Shown here piece after piece: positions 1 to 8,855 of a stretch of 64,000 nucleotides of DNA. The notes under the pieces were generated by a model, which saw only the letters and a list, made by a program, of their open reading frames with translations, searched no databases and was not told the origin of the DNA. Origin of the DNA: an uncultured Steroidobacter sp. (GTDB lineage Bacteria; Pseudomonadota; Gammaproteobacteria; Steroidobacterales; Steroidobacteraceae); assembly GCA_937864115.1 (NCBI GenBank), contig CALMII010000003.1, positions 62,001 through 126,000 on the forward strand. Reading direction: 5' to 3'. The position numbers and the translations under genes are program-made. Positions within the stretch are counted from its first letter, which is position 1. The number at the start of each line of letters is the position of its first letter.

Positions 1-298
1 TGTCCTGCACTTCGTACCGCACGCCGAGATGCTTGGCCAGTGCCACGCCGCGCAGCGAGCTGTCTTCAGAGGAGTCGCGCTCCGGCAAAACGAGCGCGTA
101 CACACGCTCCTTGCCGACGGCACGCACCGCCAAGGCGATCGACGCCGAGCTGTCGATGCCGCCGGAAATCGCCACGACGAGGCCGCGCTTATGCAATACG
201 TTGGCGGTCATCTCACGCAGCTTGTTCGCGATCTTGGTCGCTTCCGCTTCCAGGTCGAGGTTCAGCACCGCCCAGGACAGTCGTTGTCGGGTACTCAC
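1..298 (-). CDS. NAD synthase-like amide ligase, C-terminus beyond window
   Basis: The first 99 residues are visible; the rest lies beyond the left edge. Residues 45-51 read SGGIDSS, the ATP pyrophosphatase P-loop of the NAD+ synthetase (NadE) family, followed by an alternating alpha/beta stretch typical of that fold. The start is a GTG three bases after the TAA of the upstream ligase gene, so the two are probably co-translated. NadE turns nicotinate adenine dinucleotide into NAD+ using ammonia or glutamine. Placement at the end of an EPS decoration group (FemAB-like, AsnB, ACP, ligase) suggests instead a specialised amide-forming paralogue acting on the polymer precursor. That role is inference; ordinary NadE cannot be excluded from this fragment. 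Confidence 0.75.
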   Translation of the reverse strand, partial: MSTRQRLSWAVLNLDLEAEATKIANKLREMTANVLHKRGLVVAISGGIDSSASIALAVRAVGKERVYALVLPERDSSEDSSLRGVALAKHLGVRYEVQD

Positions 299-301
299 GT
301 C

Positions 302-1810
302 TTACTTCCTCTGCTTGAGTTCGGCGCGTCGCAGCTTGCCCGTCATGGTGCGAGGCAGGCTGTCGACCATCTCCACGAATTTTGGAATCTTGTAGGCAGC
401 CAGACGCTGACGGCAATGAGCCTGTACCTGCATCGGGCTCAAACTGGCCCCGGGCACCGGCACGATGAAAGCCTTGATTGCCTGGCCCAGCCTCTCATCG
501 TCGACACCTGCCACCGCAATTTCCTGCACCTGCGGCAGTTCGGCTATCACGTCCTCGATATCCTGCGGATGCACGCGATGTGCACCGGTCTTGATCATGT
601 CGCTGCGGCGGCCGGATAGGTAGAGATAGCCGTCCGCGTCGAGCGAACCCATGTCCCCGGTATTGAGCCAACCATCGTGCTTCACCGCGGCAGTCGCGAC
701 ATCGTTACACCAGTAGCCGAGCATGACGTTCGGCCCTCGTACCCATATGCTGCCGACTCCGCCGGTATCGAGCACGGCGCCATTCTCGCCACGCACTTCG
801 ATATCGACTCCCGCAATCGCACGACCGACTGATCCCAGTTTCCGATCGAGCATGTGCGGCGGCAGATAAGTCAGCCGCGCCGTTGCTTCGGTCTGACCAT
901 ACATCACGAACACTGCCGCACCCGGCAGGGCCTCGCGCAGTTTTTGCGTCAGGGCCGGCGACATCGCACCGCCTGCTTGCGTCACGTAGCGCATCGCGGC
1001 GAGATCGTGATCCGCGAGCTTCACTCGCGACAGCAACAAGGCGAACGTCGAAGGCACACCGGCGAAGCCCGTCGCACGCTCCCGCGCGATGCTAGCGACC
1101 ACGATGTGTGGATAGACCAGATTCTTCTCCAGCACCAGCCGGGCACCCACCTGCACATGGGTATGCAGCACGGAACTGCCGTACGAGTAGTAGAACGGCA
1201 GTACCGTGACGATGCTGTCGTCGCCGGTAAGCCCGAGATATTGCACGATCGCTGCCGCATTGCTTGCCAGATTCGCCTGGCTGAGCACGACACCTTTGGG
1301 CTGACCGGTCGTGCCGGAGGTGTACAGGATGCAGGCCGGCGCATGCTCGTCAACGGCACGCGGCGGCGCGTGCTCGGCACTCAGCGTCAATCCGAAAGGG
1401 CTGCGCGGATTTCCCGTGCTGCGCCAGTGCCGGGCCGCTGCCACGCTCGCTCGTGCTGCAAGCGTCGCTTCGTCATTATCCGCATCGGTCAGCACAAACG
1501 ATGCCTCGCAGTTTGCGAGCCAGGCCTCGAAATCACGCAGCTTGGCCGCAGCGTTCAGCAGCACGGCCACACCACCGGCCATCAGCACTGCGTAGTAGGC
1601 CGCGGCGAACTCGGCGCTGTTCTGCATAATCAGTACGACACGCTCGCCGTCCTGCAATCCCTGCGCACGCAGCTCGCGCGCGATGGTGCCCGCTTGCTGC
1701 AGCAACTGCTCATAGGTGACTGTCGCAGCACCGTCCTGGATTGCCGTGGCCTGCGGAACGCGCGCCGCCGTCTGCAGCAGATTTCCGACGAGCGTGGGGA
1801 ATCCAGACAC
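302..1810 (-). CDS. AMP-forming acyl-CoA ligase, exosortase A-associated type
   Basis: A full-length (502 aa) ANL-superfamily adenylating enzyme. The P-loop ILYTSGTTGQPKG is at about 161-173, the GYW...GWLNTGD core motif at about 370-395, and the C-terminal MTGK lysine region close to residue 490. The enzyme activates a carboxylate as an adenylate and passes it to a thiol. It resembles the acyl-CoA ligase family repeatedly found in exosortase A EPS loci. The next gene upstream encodes an acyl carrier protein only 13 bp away, so the likely acceptor is that protein's phosphopantetheine arm rather than free CoA (inference). The substrate (fatty, hydroxy or amino acid) cannot be read from the sequence. 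Confidence 0.88.
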   Translation of the reverse strand: MSGFPTLVGNLLQTAARVPQATAIQDGAATVTYEQLLQQAGTIARELRAQGLQDGERVVLIMQNSAEFAAAYYAVLMAGGVAVLLNAAAKLRDFEAWLANCEASFVLTDADNDEATLAARASVAAARHWRSTGNPRSPFGLTLSAEHAPPRAVDEHAPACILYTSGTTGQPKGVVLSQANLASNAAAIVQYLGLTGDDSIVTVLPFYYSYGSSVLHTHVQVGARLVLEKNLVYPHIVVASIARERATGFAGVPSTFALLLSRVKLADHDLAAMRYVTQAGGAMSPALTQKLREALPGAAVFVMYGQTEATARLTYLPPHMLDRKLGSVGRAIAGVDIEVRGENGAVLDTGGVGSIWVRGPNVMLGYWCNDVATAAVKHDGWLNTGDMGSLDADGYLYLSGRRSDMIKTGAHRVHPQDIEDVIAELPQVQEIAVAGVDDERLGQAIKAFIVPVPGASLSPMQVQAHCRQRLAAYKIPKFVEMVDSLPRTMTGKLRRAELKQRK

Positions 1811-1823
1811 AGGCGCAACCTCT

Positions 1824-2075
1824 CTACCGCGCCGCCTGCTTGCGTTCGACGAAGGCGACCACGTTGTCGACCGCGTCCAGGTTGTCCGGCACCATCTCGT
1901 CGTCGGCGATCTTGATGGCGAACTTCTCCTCCAGGAACATGATCAGCTCGAGGATACCGGTCGAGTCCATCGCGCCGCTCTGCATGAGCGATTGGGCATC
2001 GGCGAGCTTCGAGGGATCCTCGGTGAACAGATAGTTCGTCAGGATGAAATGACGGACTTGTTGTTTGATCGACAT
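1824..2075 (-). CDS. acyl carrier protein
   Basis: An 83-aa acidic helical protein with the carrier-protein attachment motif around GAMDSTGILELI; the serine of DS (about residue 38) is the expected phosphopantetheine site. Start chosen at the ATG with an AAGGG sequence 11 bp upstream; a GTG two codons earlier is also possible. It sits between AsnB and the AMP-forming ligase on the same strand, which fits a dedicated carrier loaded by that ligase for EPS decoration. It is not in a fatty-acid (fab) context, so a housekeeping AcpP role is unlikely. Confidence 0.88.
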   Translation of the reverse strand: MSIKQQVRHFILTNYLFTEDPSKLADAQSLMQSGAMDSTGILELIMFLEEKFAIKIADDEMVPDNLDAVDNVVAFVERKQAAR

Positions 2076-2159
2076 GAACACGGCCCTTGCACGTTTGGTT
2101 GAGCTTCTGGTGACGGACGATGGGTGACAGCGCGGTTGTAACCAGCTGGCGTCTTGGAT

Positions 2160-4139
2160 TCAGTTATGCGCCGCGGCGGCGCTGGCGAGGCCGGCATTGT
2201 ATGCCGCGGCCGCCTCGCCGCGCTTCAGGAACAGCTCCTCTACCAGCATCGTCGAGAGAATCCCCACGAAGGCCATGTTGTCGGCGAAGCCGATGGCACG
2301 TCCGGCGCGACATTTCGCCAGCAGCCGCTGTACCGCGGAGCCGTCGAAATATCCCGCGCTGCCGAGACGTTGCGGACTGAGCAGTTCCTCGACCCAGGCG
2401 GGCGCCCGGCCGTCCTTAAAAAACGATTGAATGTCCGGTGAGCGGTAGGGCTGCTTGACGCGCCCACCCACCTCCGGCGGCAGCAGGTGCGCGAACGCCC
2501 GACGCAGGACCGCCTTCTCCTTGAGCCCGCGCAGCTTGTAACGCGCTGGCAACTGGTTGGCGAATTCGACCACTCGATGATCCAGGAATGGCACTCGTCC
2601 TTCGACCGAATTGGCCATGGCCACGCGATCACCCTGGGACGACAGCAAGTAGCCGAACAGCAGGGTCTGCGCCTCCACGAACTGGTCACGACTGAGTCCA
2701 GACCAGCGCGCGAAATCCGGCGGCAGCATTTCTGAAAGCGCCGCTTCAGGAACGCACCCCGCCATCTGTGCCTGCACATCCCGCGACAGGAATGCGTGCA
2801 ATCGCCGCGTCGTGACCCAACGCTGCGAGTGACCATAGAACGGCGAATCGACGTCGCGCAGGCCCTGGCCGAAAAACGATTCCGCGTAAGCGGCGCTGCC
2901 GACCGGCGAATGACGCAGGTACGGATACAGGCGCCTCAGCAGCTGCGGACGCGAGCGCGACTCGGGCCGACGGGCCCAGAAGCGGCGGATCTGCGCCTCT
3001 TTGAACAAGTCATAGCCGCCGAACACTTCGTCCGCGCCCTCGCCGCTCAACACGACTTTGAAGCCGCAGCGCCGCACGTGCTCCGAGAGAATCATCAGCG
3101 GCACCGGCCCGGTGCGCACGATCGGCGTCTCGGTGTGCGCGATCAGCCGCGGGAAAGAGGCGGCGATATCACCGTGCGTACAGCGTACGGACGTGTGTTG
3201 CGTGCCCAAGTGCCGCACCATGATTTGCTGATGCGAGCTCTCATCGAACTCAGCGTCGTCGAACACCACCGAGAACGTGCGCAGCGGCACATCGGAGCGC
3301 GTCCGCACCAAGGCCGCAATGATCGAGGAGTCGAGCCCACCGCTCAGATAGGCGCCCACCGGCACGTCGGCCCGCAACTGCAGGCGCACAGCATCCGACA
3401 TCAGCTCGCGCACCTGTTCGGCGGCCTCGTCGAACGAAAGGCGCGAGCTATCGGCGGCGGCCGGATGCGACCAGTGCCAGTAATGCACCAGTTCCTCGCG
3501 CTCGCCCTCCAGCTTCAGCATGCAACCCGGCGGCACGCTGCGAATGCCGGCGAAGACCGTGCGCTCGCCGACCGTCGACCAGAAGGTGAACACTTGGGCG
3601 AGGCCGTCTACATCCAGCCGGCGGGGCTGGCTGCTCACGGCGAGGATGGCTTTGATTTCCGATGCGAACAGGATCCGCCGGCCGTCACGCTGCACGAAAA
3701 GTGGTCGGATACCCAGGCGATCCCGCGCCAGCAGCAGTCGCCGGCGCCTCGAATCCCACAGCGCGATCACGAATTGCCCGTTCAGGTGATGGACGAAGTC
3801 ATCGCCGTACTCTTCGTAGGCATGCACGATGGTTTCGGTGTCAGACTGCGTCCGGAACACGTGGCCGGCCCGTTCCAGGGCGGCCCTGATCTCGATGAAA
3901 TTGAAGATCTCGCCGTTGAACACCGTCCACACGGACTGGTCTTCGTTGGCGATCGGCTGGTCGCCGGAGGACAGATCGATGATGCTCAGGCGCGCATGGG
4001 CGAGGCCGACCGGGCCTTCCTGCAGGTAGCCAAAACCGTCCGGACCGCGGTGCGCGAGCGACTCGATCATCTGGCGCAGTTGCCCACGATCGCAGGGCTG
4101 CGCATCAGGCAAGCTGAGAATTCCGGCGATTCCGCACAC
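2160..4139 (-). CDS. asnB: asparagine synthetase B-type amidotransferase
   Basis: A 659-aa glutamine-dependent amidotransferase. The true start is a GTG directly before CGIAGI, so that Cys2 becomes the N-terminal nucleophile; longer upstream reading gives an implausible Arg/Ser-rich tail. The class II glutaminase domain takes up about residues 2-200 (RGPDG, NGEIFN, SDTE motifs). The synthetase domain carries the P-loop YLSGGLDSSIIAAL and the SGEGADEVFGGY motif. Such paralogues are a regular part of exosortase A EPS loci, where they are thought to amidate or aminoacylate a precursor rather than supply asparagine. The neighbouring ACP and ligase genes agree with that. Nothing looks broken. Confidence 0.9.
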   Translation of the reverse strand: MCGIAGILSLPDAQPCDRGQLRQMIESLAHRGPDGFGYLQEGPVGLAHARLSIIDLSSGDQPIANEDQSVWTVFNGEIFNFIEIRAALERAGHVFRTQSDTETIVHAYEEYGDDFVHHLNGQFVIALWDSRRRRLLLARDRLGIRPLFVQRDGRRILFASEIKAILAVSSQPRRLDVDGLAQVFTFWSTVGERTVFAGIRSVPPGCMLKLEGEREELVHYWHWSHPAAADSSRLSFDEAAEQVRELMSDAVRLQLRADVPVGAYLSGGLDSSIIAALVRTRSDVPLRTFSVVFDDAEFDESSHQQIMVRHLGTQHTSVRCTHGDIAASFPRLIAHTETPIVRTGPVPLMILSEHVRRCGFKVVLSGEGADEVFGGYDLFKEAQIRRFWARRPESRSRPQLLRRLYPYLRHSPVGSAAYAESFFGQGLRDVDSPFYGHSQRWVTTRRLHAFLSRDVQAQMAGCVPEAALSEMLPPDFARWSGLSRDQFVEAQTLLFGYLLSSQGDRVAMANSVEGRVPFLDHRVVEFANQLPARYKLRGLKEKAVLRRAFAHLLPPEVGGRVKQPYRSPDIQSFFKDGRAPAWVEELLSPQRLGSAGYFDGSAVQRLLAKCRAGRAIGFADNMAFVGILSTMLVEELFLKRGEAAAAYNAGLASAAAAHN

Positions 4140-4248
4140 GAGGCAACGACGCTCCAGACGCCAAACACTCCCGCAGCCGCACCCAGGCGCCGCCGCAGGC
4201 CTATGATTCATACTAGCGCAGGCCCCGGTGTATCTGTCGTGACTGCCC

Positions 4249-6264
4249 TCACAGCGACCAGGATGCGAAGAAGCAGACCGCCGACTCGACTTCGAACTCG
4301 TCCGATAGAGGCACGAACGGGACCGGCCCCGAGCGGAACAGCCCGCCGATTCTCGCTCCGCCCCACGTCCCCATCCGTCCAGACCATGGCCTCGACAGCT
4401 CGAGCTGCACGCCGGCGGACTGAGCCGGCAAACGCTCACCGCGCGCCAGCGCCGCAGCAGCGAGCGCAAAGATCGTGACCTCTGCACTGGCGGGTTCCAC
4501 TTGCAGGCTCACCCCCCGCTGGATATCGACAAGCTTCGGAGTACCCTGCCCGCCACAGCGCCAGCGCAGCGTCGCTACACCGTGCCAACCCACCTGCGCC
4601 AGCAGCCGCCGCGCTCCATGGGCGACGCTGATCTCGTCGCTCGAGTTCGCGGCGCCATTGGCAGCACCGTCCTGCGGCCCGCTCCAGAGGTAGTACTGCA
4701 AGCTACCGTGATCGGCCACGCAAGTCAGCTCGCGGTAGACCGTCTGCACATCGTCGTACTCGTCCTCTGCGGCGCTGGTCGGCACTCCGGCTCGTTGCGC
4801 GGCATCGCCGAGAGCATCGATGCCTCGATGCGGTGCGTACACTGCATCCGGTATCAGTAGCTTCGGTCGCAGCCCGTCCGGACCTGAGGCGATGAAGGCA
4901 TGCGCCAGCGCACTACCCATCGGCAACACCACGTCGGTCTCTTGCAGGTCAGTGCGCTCGAGCAGCCAGGCGGCCAGATCGGCTCCATCGGTGATCGCGA
5001 TCTCCCAGCGCAGCAGCCTCGGCGGCACGTCTGCGGTGCGTGACTTGAGCCGCACCGCCCCTTGCGCAGCGAGTGTAGGCGCTTGCGCATCGTGCGCCAT
5101 CGTCCCGACGAACAATACCGAAAGCGGCTGTTTCGACGCAGTTCGCTCACACGCGGCGCAAGCGCTCGCCGCGAAGGTACGCACCGTTCGATTCGCAGCC
5201 AGTAGTGTTTCGACGCAACGCTGGCCGATGCTGGAAGGCAGCCACTCGAAACTGGAGTTGTACTGTACGAGCGTCGACGCTTTGCGCTTGTACGGCTCGT
5301 CGCCGCGGCTGAAGTCTATCCAAGCCAACCCGCTGCGCCGCGCATACGATGCGAGCGAAGCGAGCAGCAGGCTCCCCGGCGAACACTTCTCGTAAGCGGC
5401 ATCGAAAGCGGGTTTGTAATAGATAATGGTGTCGCGCGAACGAAACCCCAAATGCATCGCTACGATGATGCCGTCCAGGCGCAGCAGCGAAAGCACGACG
5501 CGCCCTTTGCGGGCTGCACTAGTCACCAGTTCGCGGTAGAACTGCTGATTGCTCAGCTTAACGAACAGGCTCGGGTAAGCCGTGTTGCGCCAGCGCTGCT
5601 CATGCAGGCGAAACAATTCCGGCAGCAGCTCCAGGATCGTCACGGGCTCCAGGCAGTGCTCGACCTCGACCCGACCAAGCGCCTCCAGCCGCCGCAGCTT
5701 GCGCCTGACGTCGCGACCTTCCTCGACCTCGCGCGCGCGGGCGCCATCATCTAGGCGCAGCCTCGGGCAGACACTCGATCGGCGCCACTTGATGCCGCTC
5801 ATCCCTGCCGTGCGCGCCTGCTGCAGCAGATGCAGGCCAAGCAGCGAGAACTCTGGGACTTCGTCGAACTTCGCCCGACCGCCGGCCGCGACCTTGGCAG
5901 CCAACGGTCGCAGCAGCGAGTGCAGGATCGACGGCATACCGTCGGCAACGATGAACAGCGAGTAGTCAGCATGCTCTTCGCCGACGAAACGAATCTCGCC
6001 GGCGCCGCGCCCGCCGTCCGACTCGATGCGCTCGTATAAGGGAGCCGCCCCGACCAAGCGTCCGGCGCAGCGCGCCACGACCAGGAACAAACGGTCTTGC
6101 GGCCGGGCGAAGCAACTCCACCACGAGGCCAGCCATTCGTACGACTGGAACACGGTGGCGTCCGGGCAGGCATCCACCAGCTGTTGCCACTCGTCCGGTT
6201 CCACCGACGCAACACTGTCCAGAACCGTGACCTCGATCTGCGGCGTATTGACAAAGCTCGACAT
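4249..6264 (-). CDS. FemAB/GNAT-like acyltransferase fused to an ATP-grasp-like region
   Basis: A 671-aa protein; start chosen at the ATG opening MSSFVNTPQ, which avoids reading into the divergent VanZ gene 57 bp away. Residues about 15-370 resemble the CelD/FemAB-like GNAT fold (DATVFQSYEWLASWW near the start; later IIVAMHLGFRSRDTIIYYK and the Ser-Pro-Gly-rich acyl-donor loop). Residues about 410-640 look like an ATP-grasp enzyme: DVVLPMGSALAHAF, PKLLIPDA, then GWHGVATLRW...TPKLVDIQRGV, similar to the region that normally ends in an E-N-R metal-binding motif. Here that motif is D-I-Q-R, so the ATP site may be altered. Likely role: attaching an amino acid or acyl group to the polymer precursor. 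Domain calls are by eye. Confidence 0.65.
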   Translation of the reverse strand: MSSFVNTPQIEVTVLDSVASVEPDEWQQLVDACPDATVFQSYEWLASWWSCFARPQDRLFLVVARCAGRLVGAAPLYERIESDGGRGAGEIRFVGEEHADYSLFIVADGMPSILHSLLRPLAAKVAAGGRAKFDEVPEFSLLGLHLLQQARTAGMSGIKWRRSSVCPRLRLDDGARAREVEEGRDVRRKLRRLEALGRVEVEHCLEPVTILELLPELFRLHEQRWRNTAYPSLFVKLSNQQFYRELVTSAARKGRVVLSLLRLDGIIVAMHLGFRSRDTIIYYKPAFDAAYEKCSPGSLLLASLASYARRSGLAWIDFSRGDEPYKRKASTLVQYNSSFEWLPSSIGQRCVETLLAANRTVRTFAASACAACERTASKQPLSVLFVGTMAHDAQAPTLAAQGAVRLKSRTADVPPRLLRWEIAITDGADLAAWLLERTDLQETDVVLPMGSALAHAFIASGPDGLRPKLLIPDAVYAPHRGIDALGDAAQRAGVPTSAAEDEYDDVQTVYRELTCVADHGSLQYYLWSGPQDGAANGAANSSDEISVAHGARRLLAQVGWHGVATLRWRCGGQGTPKLVDIQRGVSLQVEPASAEVTIFALAAAALARGERLPAQSAGVQLELSRPWSGRMGTWGGARIGGLFRSGPVPFVPLSDEFEVESAVCFFASWSL

Positions 6265-6321
6265 ACAATTGCCTAAGAAGTCCTTTGGCGGATCGTACTC
6301 ATTGCACGTCCTCCCAGTCAG

Positions 6322-7245
6322 ATGCGCAGCGCGGATCAGCCCGTGACCCGCCGCGGCCGGCTGCTCACTGTCATTACGGTCGTCATCGTGGTGGCCGCCG
6401 TCCTGTTCGTCGCCCTGCCTCAGGACCGCGCAATCTTCCGCGTGATCGAAGACAGCGGACATGCTCCCGCGTTCGCTATTCTCACTTTCGCTCTCGCGTA
6501 TCACTTGCGCTCCCGTGCCAACAGCCGGGCGATCGCCGCGGCGGTCGCCCTCTGCCTCGCACTGACCACCGAAGCTGCACAACGCTTCGTGACCTACAAG
6601 GATCCTTCGCTACACGATTTGTTTTTCGACGGAGTCGGCATCCTCGCAGGCCTTTGCCTGGCCTCGAGAGTCCATGAGGCCGGCTTCGCGTCGCGCCGGT
6701 TCTTTCTGGTGGCGTTGATTGCCGTAGCGCTCACTCCGCTCGCCTGGTGTCTGGCTGCCTATGCCGACCGCGGCGGGCAGTTCCCGGTGATATTCCGTTT
6801 GAAGTCACCCTTGGACTTATACTTCGTGCAGCGCACTCCCACTATCGGCACAGCCGAGTTGCTTCACATATTCCGCGGCACACGCGCTCTGCCTCTGCCT
6901 CTCACCCGCGGCGCCGGCATCGCGCTCGATGAGCCCTATCCGGACTGGAGCGGCTGGCACATTCTCGCCGTCGATATCGAAAATGCAGCACATCGAAACG
7001 TCCGCGTTCGATTACGGGTACATGACCGAATCCACGATCAGAGTTACGAGGATCGATATAACGCCGCGCTCGAGCTGCCGGGCGCGCAACGCCGGATTTT
7101 CCGCTTCTCCGTCGAGCAGATCGCTGCGTCGCCGGCGAATCGCACCCTCGACCTGCGTAGTATCGCCGGCGTCGGACTGTTTGGCTTGGACGCCGCGCAG
7201 ATTGATCAGCCGCCGCTGCTGCTGCACGGCGTGTGGCTCGAGTGA
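6322..7245 (+). CDS. VanZ-like membrane protein with C-terminal beta domain
   Basis: A 307-aa protein. Residues about 1-145 hold four hydrophobic segments with the VanZ-family pattern (SGHAPAFAILTFALAY, TEAAQRF, SLHDLFFDGVGILAG). The remaining part is hydrophilic and beta-rich, with a galactose-binding or CIA30-like look (WSGWHILAVDIENAAHRNVRVRLRVHD). VanZ-type proteins often sit in polysaccharide and exosortase loci, with an unclear role in the membrane or periplasm. It is transcribed away from the FemAB-like gene, 57 bp apart, so the two promoters share that short space. The N-terminal call is firm; the C-terminal assignment is tentative. Confidence 0.72.
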   Translation: MRSADQPVTRRGRLLTVITVVIVVAAVLFVALPQDRAIFRVIEDSGHAPAFAILTFALAYHLRSRANSRAIAAAVALCLALTTEAAQRFVTYKDPSLHDLFFDGVGILAGLCLASRVHEAGFASRRFFLVALIAVALTPLAWCLAAYADRGGQFPVIFRLKSPLDLYFVQRTPTIGTAELLHIFRGTRALPLPLTRGAGIALDEPYPDWSGWHILAVDIENAAHRNVRVRLRVHDRIHDQSYEDRYNAALELPGAQRRIFRFSVEQIAASPANRTLDLRSIAGVGLFGLDAAQIDQPPLLLHGVWLE

Positions 7246-7373
7246 GCGAACGTCGAATCTTCTTACAACCTCACATGATCCGCTTCGCGCTGGCCGCTCT
7301 GCGTCAAACCAAAGGGCATTACCGCAACCTGTTGCTTCCCTGCGCTGCGCGCTTGCGGTATTAGGATCGTCGC

Positions 7374-8486
7374 ATGCAAACCTCGAAAAGTGACGCGATC
7401 CGGCTGCCCGAACTCGACCTGCTGCGCTTCATCGCCGCGTTCGCGGTCACGCTGTATCACTACGTTTCCTCCTATGTGTCGGCCACGGATCTGGAACGCA
7501 GTGGCTTGGCCGGCCTGTCCGCGATGACTCGCTACGGCTACCTTGGGGTCGACCTGTTCTTCATCATCAGCGGCTTCGTGATCCTGTGGAGTTCGCTCGG
7601 TCGCGGACCCGTGCAGTTCGTCATCTCGCGCGTGAGCCGGCTCTATCCTTCGTTCTGGGTCGGCATGGCGCTGACCGCCATCTGCATTGCCCTGCTCAGC
7701 CCGCTCGCGCCCGACGTCGATACCGCGCCGCTCGACCTGCGCACGCTCGCGGCCAACGCGACCATGGTGCCCTCTATCTTCGATGCGCGGCTGATCGACG
7801 GCGTGTACTGGACGCTCGAGATCGAGATTCGTTTCTACGCGCTCATCTTCCTGCTGCTTGCCTTGCGCCAGATGAGCCGAGTCGAATGGTGGCTGTATGC
7901 GTGGCTCGCCATAGCAATCGCTGCGCGCTTGTTCCATCTGCCGTGGATCGTCGACTACTTCGTGCTCGATCCATACGGTCCGTTCTTCGCTGCCGGTTGT
8001 CTCTTCTACGTGCTGATGTCGCGGGGTTTCTCCATCGCACGACTGCTGTCACTACTGGTCGCTGCCGGCGCAAGCATGTGGGTGTCGGTGACACAGCGCT
8101 CGCAGTTCATCACGCCCGATGCTCTGTCCGCGTGGGTAGTGCCTATCCTCGTCGCGACCTTCTTCGCGGCGTTTGCGTTCATCGCCATACACCGCCGCGA
8201 TTCGACAACAGGCGCATCGCCCATCGCATCCCAGCTCGGCGCTTTGACATATCCCCTGTATCTTGTACATGCCATCGTGGGCAAGCTCGTTTACGAGGCG
8301 CTGGCACCCGTCCTCGGCGTACCGGCAAGACTGACCTTGATTTGCGTGCTGGCTCTGGGTGTCGCCTACGTGATCGCAGTGACCGTCGATGTTCCCGGGC
8401 GGCGGGCGCTGCAGCGCTTGCTGCAGCAACTGGTCCACCGCATCGGCCTTGCGCAACCGACATCGAAGGCCAACTCGCCTACCTGA
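7374..8486 (+). CDS. acyltransferase 3 family membrane protein
   Basis: A 370-aa integral membrane protein with about ten hydrophobic helices. It has the acyltransferase-3 signatures ELDLLRFIAAFAVTLYHY, including the catalytic-type His near residue 24, and GYLGVDLFFIISGFVI at about 50-65. Members O-acetylate or otherwise O-acylate sugars on the periplasmic face, using a cytoplasmic acyl-CoA. In this locus it is the likely O-acylation step for the EPS. The ATG at 7374 directly precedes the conserved N-terminus. It lies 128 bp after the VanZ-like gene on the same strand. Confidence 0.9.
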   Translation: MQTSKSDAIRLPELDLLRFIAAFAVTLYHYVSSYVSATDLERSGLAGLSAMTRYGYLGVDLFFIISGFVILWSSLGRGPVQFVISRVSRLYPSFWVGMALTAICIALLSPLAPDVDTAPLDLRTLAANATMVPSIFDARLIDGVYWTLEIEIRFYALIFLLLALRQMSRVEWWLYAWLAIAIAARLFHLPWIVDYFVLDPYGPFFAAGCLFYVLMSRGFSIARLLSLLVAAGASMWVSVTQRSQFITPDALSAWVVPILVATFFAAFAFIAIHRRDSTTGASPIASQLGALTYPLYLVHAIVGKLVYEALAPVLGVPARLTLICVLALGVAYVIAVTVDVPGRRALQRLLQQLVHRIGLAQPTSKANSPT

Positions 8487-8855
8487 GTCGATCGCGCTCG
8501 ACAGCGTCGCGCATGGGCCGACAGCGGAGTTCTGTGACGCAGTTCCGCTTTTGCTGTTCGCGTAAGCGAGCCTCTGTCGCGGTGCCGCGACGCGGAGCTT
8601 TGCTTTCATGCTCGCACTAGGCGGCCTTTCAGTAAGTTCCTTATCTACGTGGGATGCAGCGAAGCCCTATTCTCGCATCGCTTATGTCCGGTACGTCGCG
8701 CGCTGTTGCCGTCGGGCGACGCGTTGCGGGATCCGACCCCGGTGAATTAGCCTGCCGCGAACGATATCGGCGGGCGCCTCCAGGGTCGACGCTTGCGACC
8801 GGACACTGGATGACTGGCGTCAGGTGCTCCCTCCAACAACAGCGAGAGTGACGGA
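8487..8855. other. intergenic region without a supported gene
   Basis: 369 bp between the acyltransferase and the first secreted lyase-like protein. A 65-aa reading frame in its second half lacks a ribosome binding site and recognisable composition and is not called. No convincing sigma-70 or sigma-54 promoter was found by eye; the closest sigma-54 lookalike (TGGCGTCAGGTGC near 8815) has the wrong spacing. The region probably holds the promoter of the downstream gene. Confidence 0.5.

Noticed and set aside
2796..4478. 560-aa open frame on the plus strand
   Set aside because: Antisense shadow of the asnB gene; Arg/His/Gln-rich composition and no family resemblance.
4140..4487. N-terminal extension of AsnB
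   Set aside because: It would bury the nucleophilic Cys2 and would run into the FemAB-like gene; the GTG at 4139 gives the correct N-terminus.
8812..8830. Sigma-54-like TGGCGTCAGGTGC
   Set aside because: Only 8 bases between GG and GC instead of 10.
8654..8851. 65-aa frame before the first secreted protein
   Set aside because: No ribosome binding site or plausible composition.
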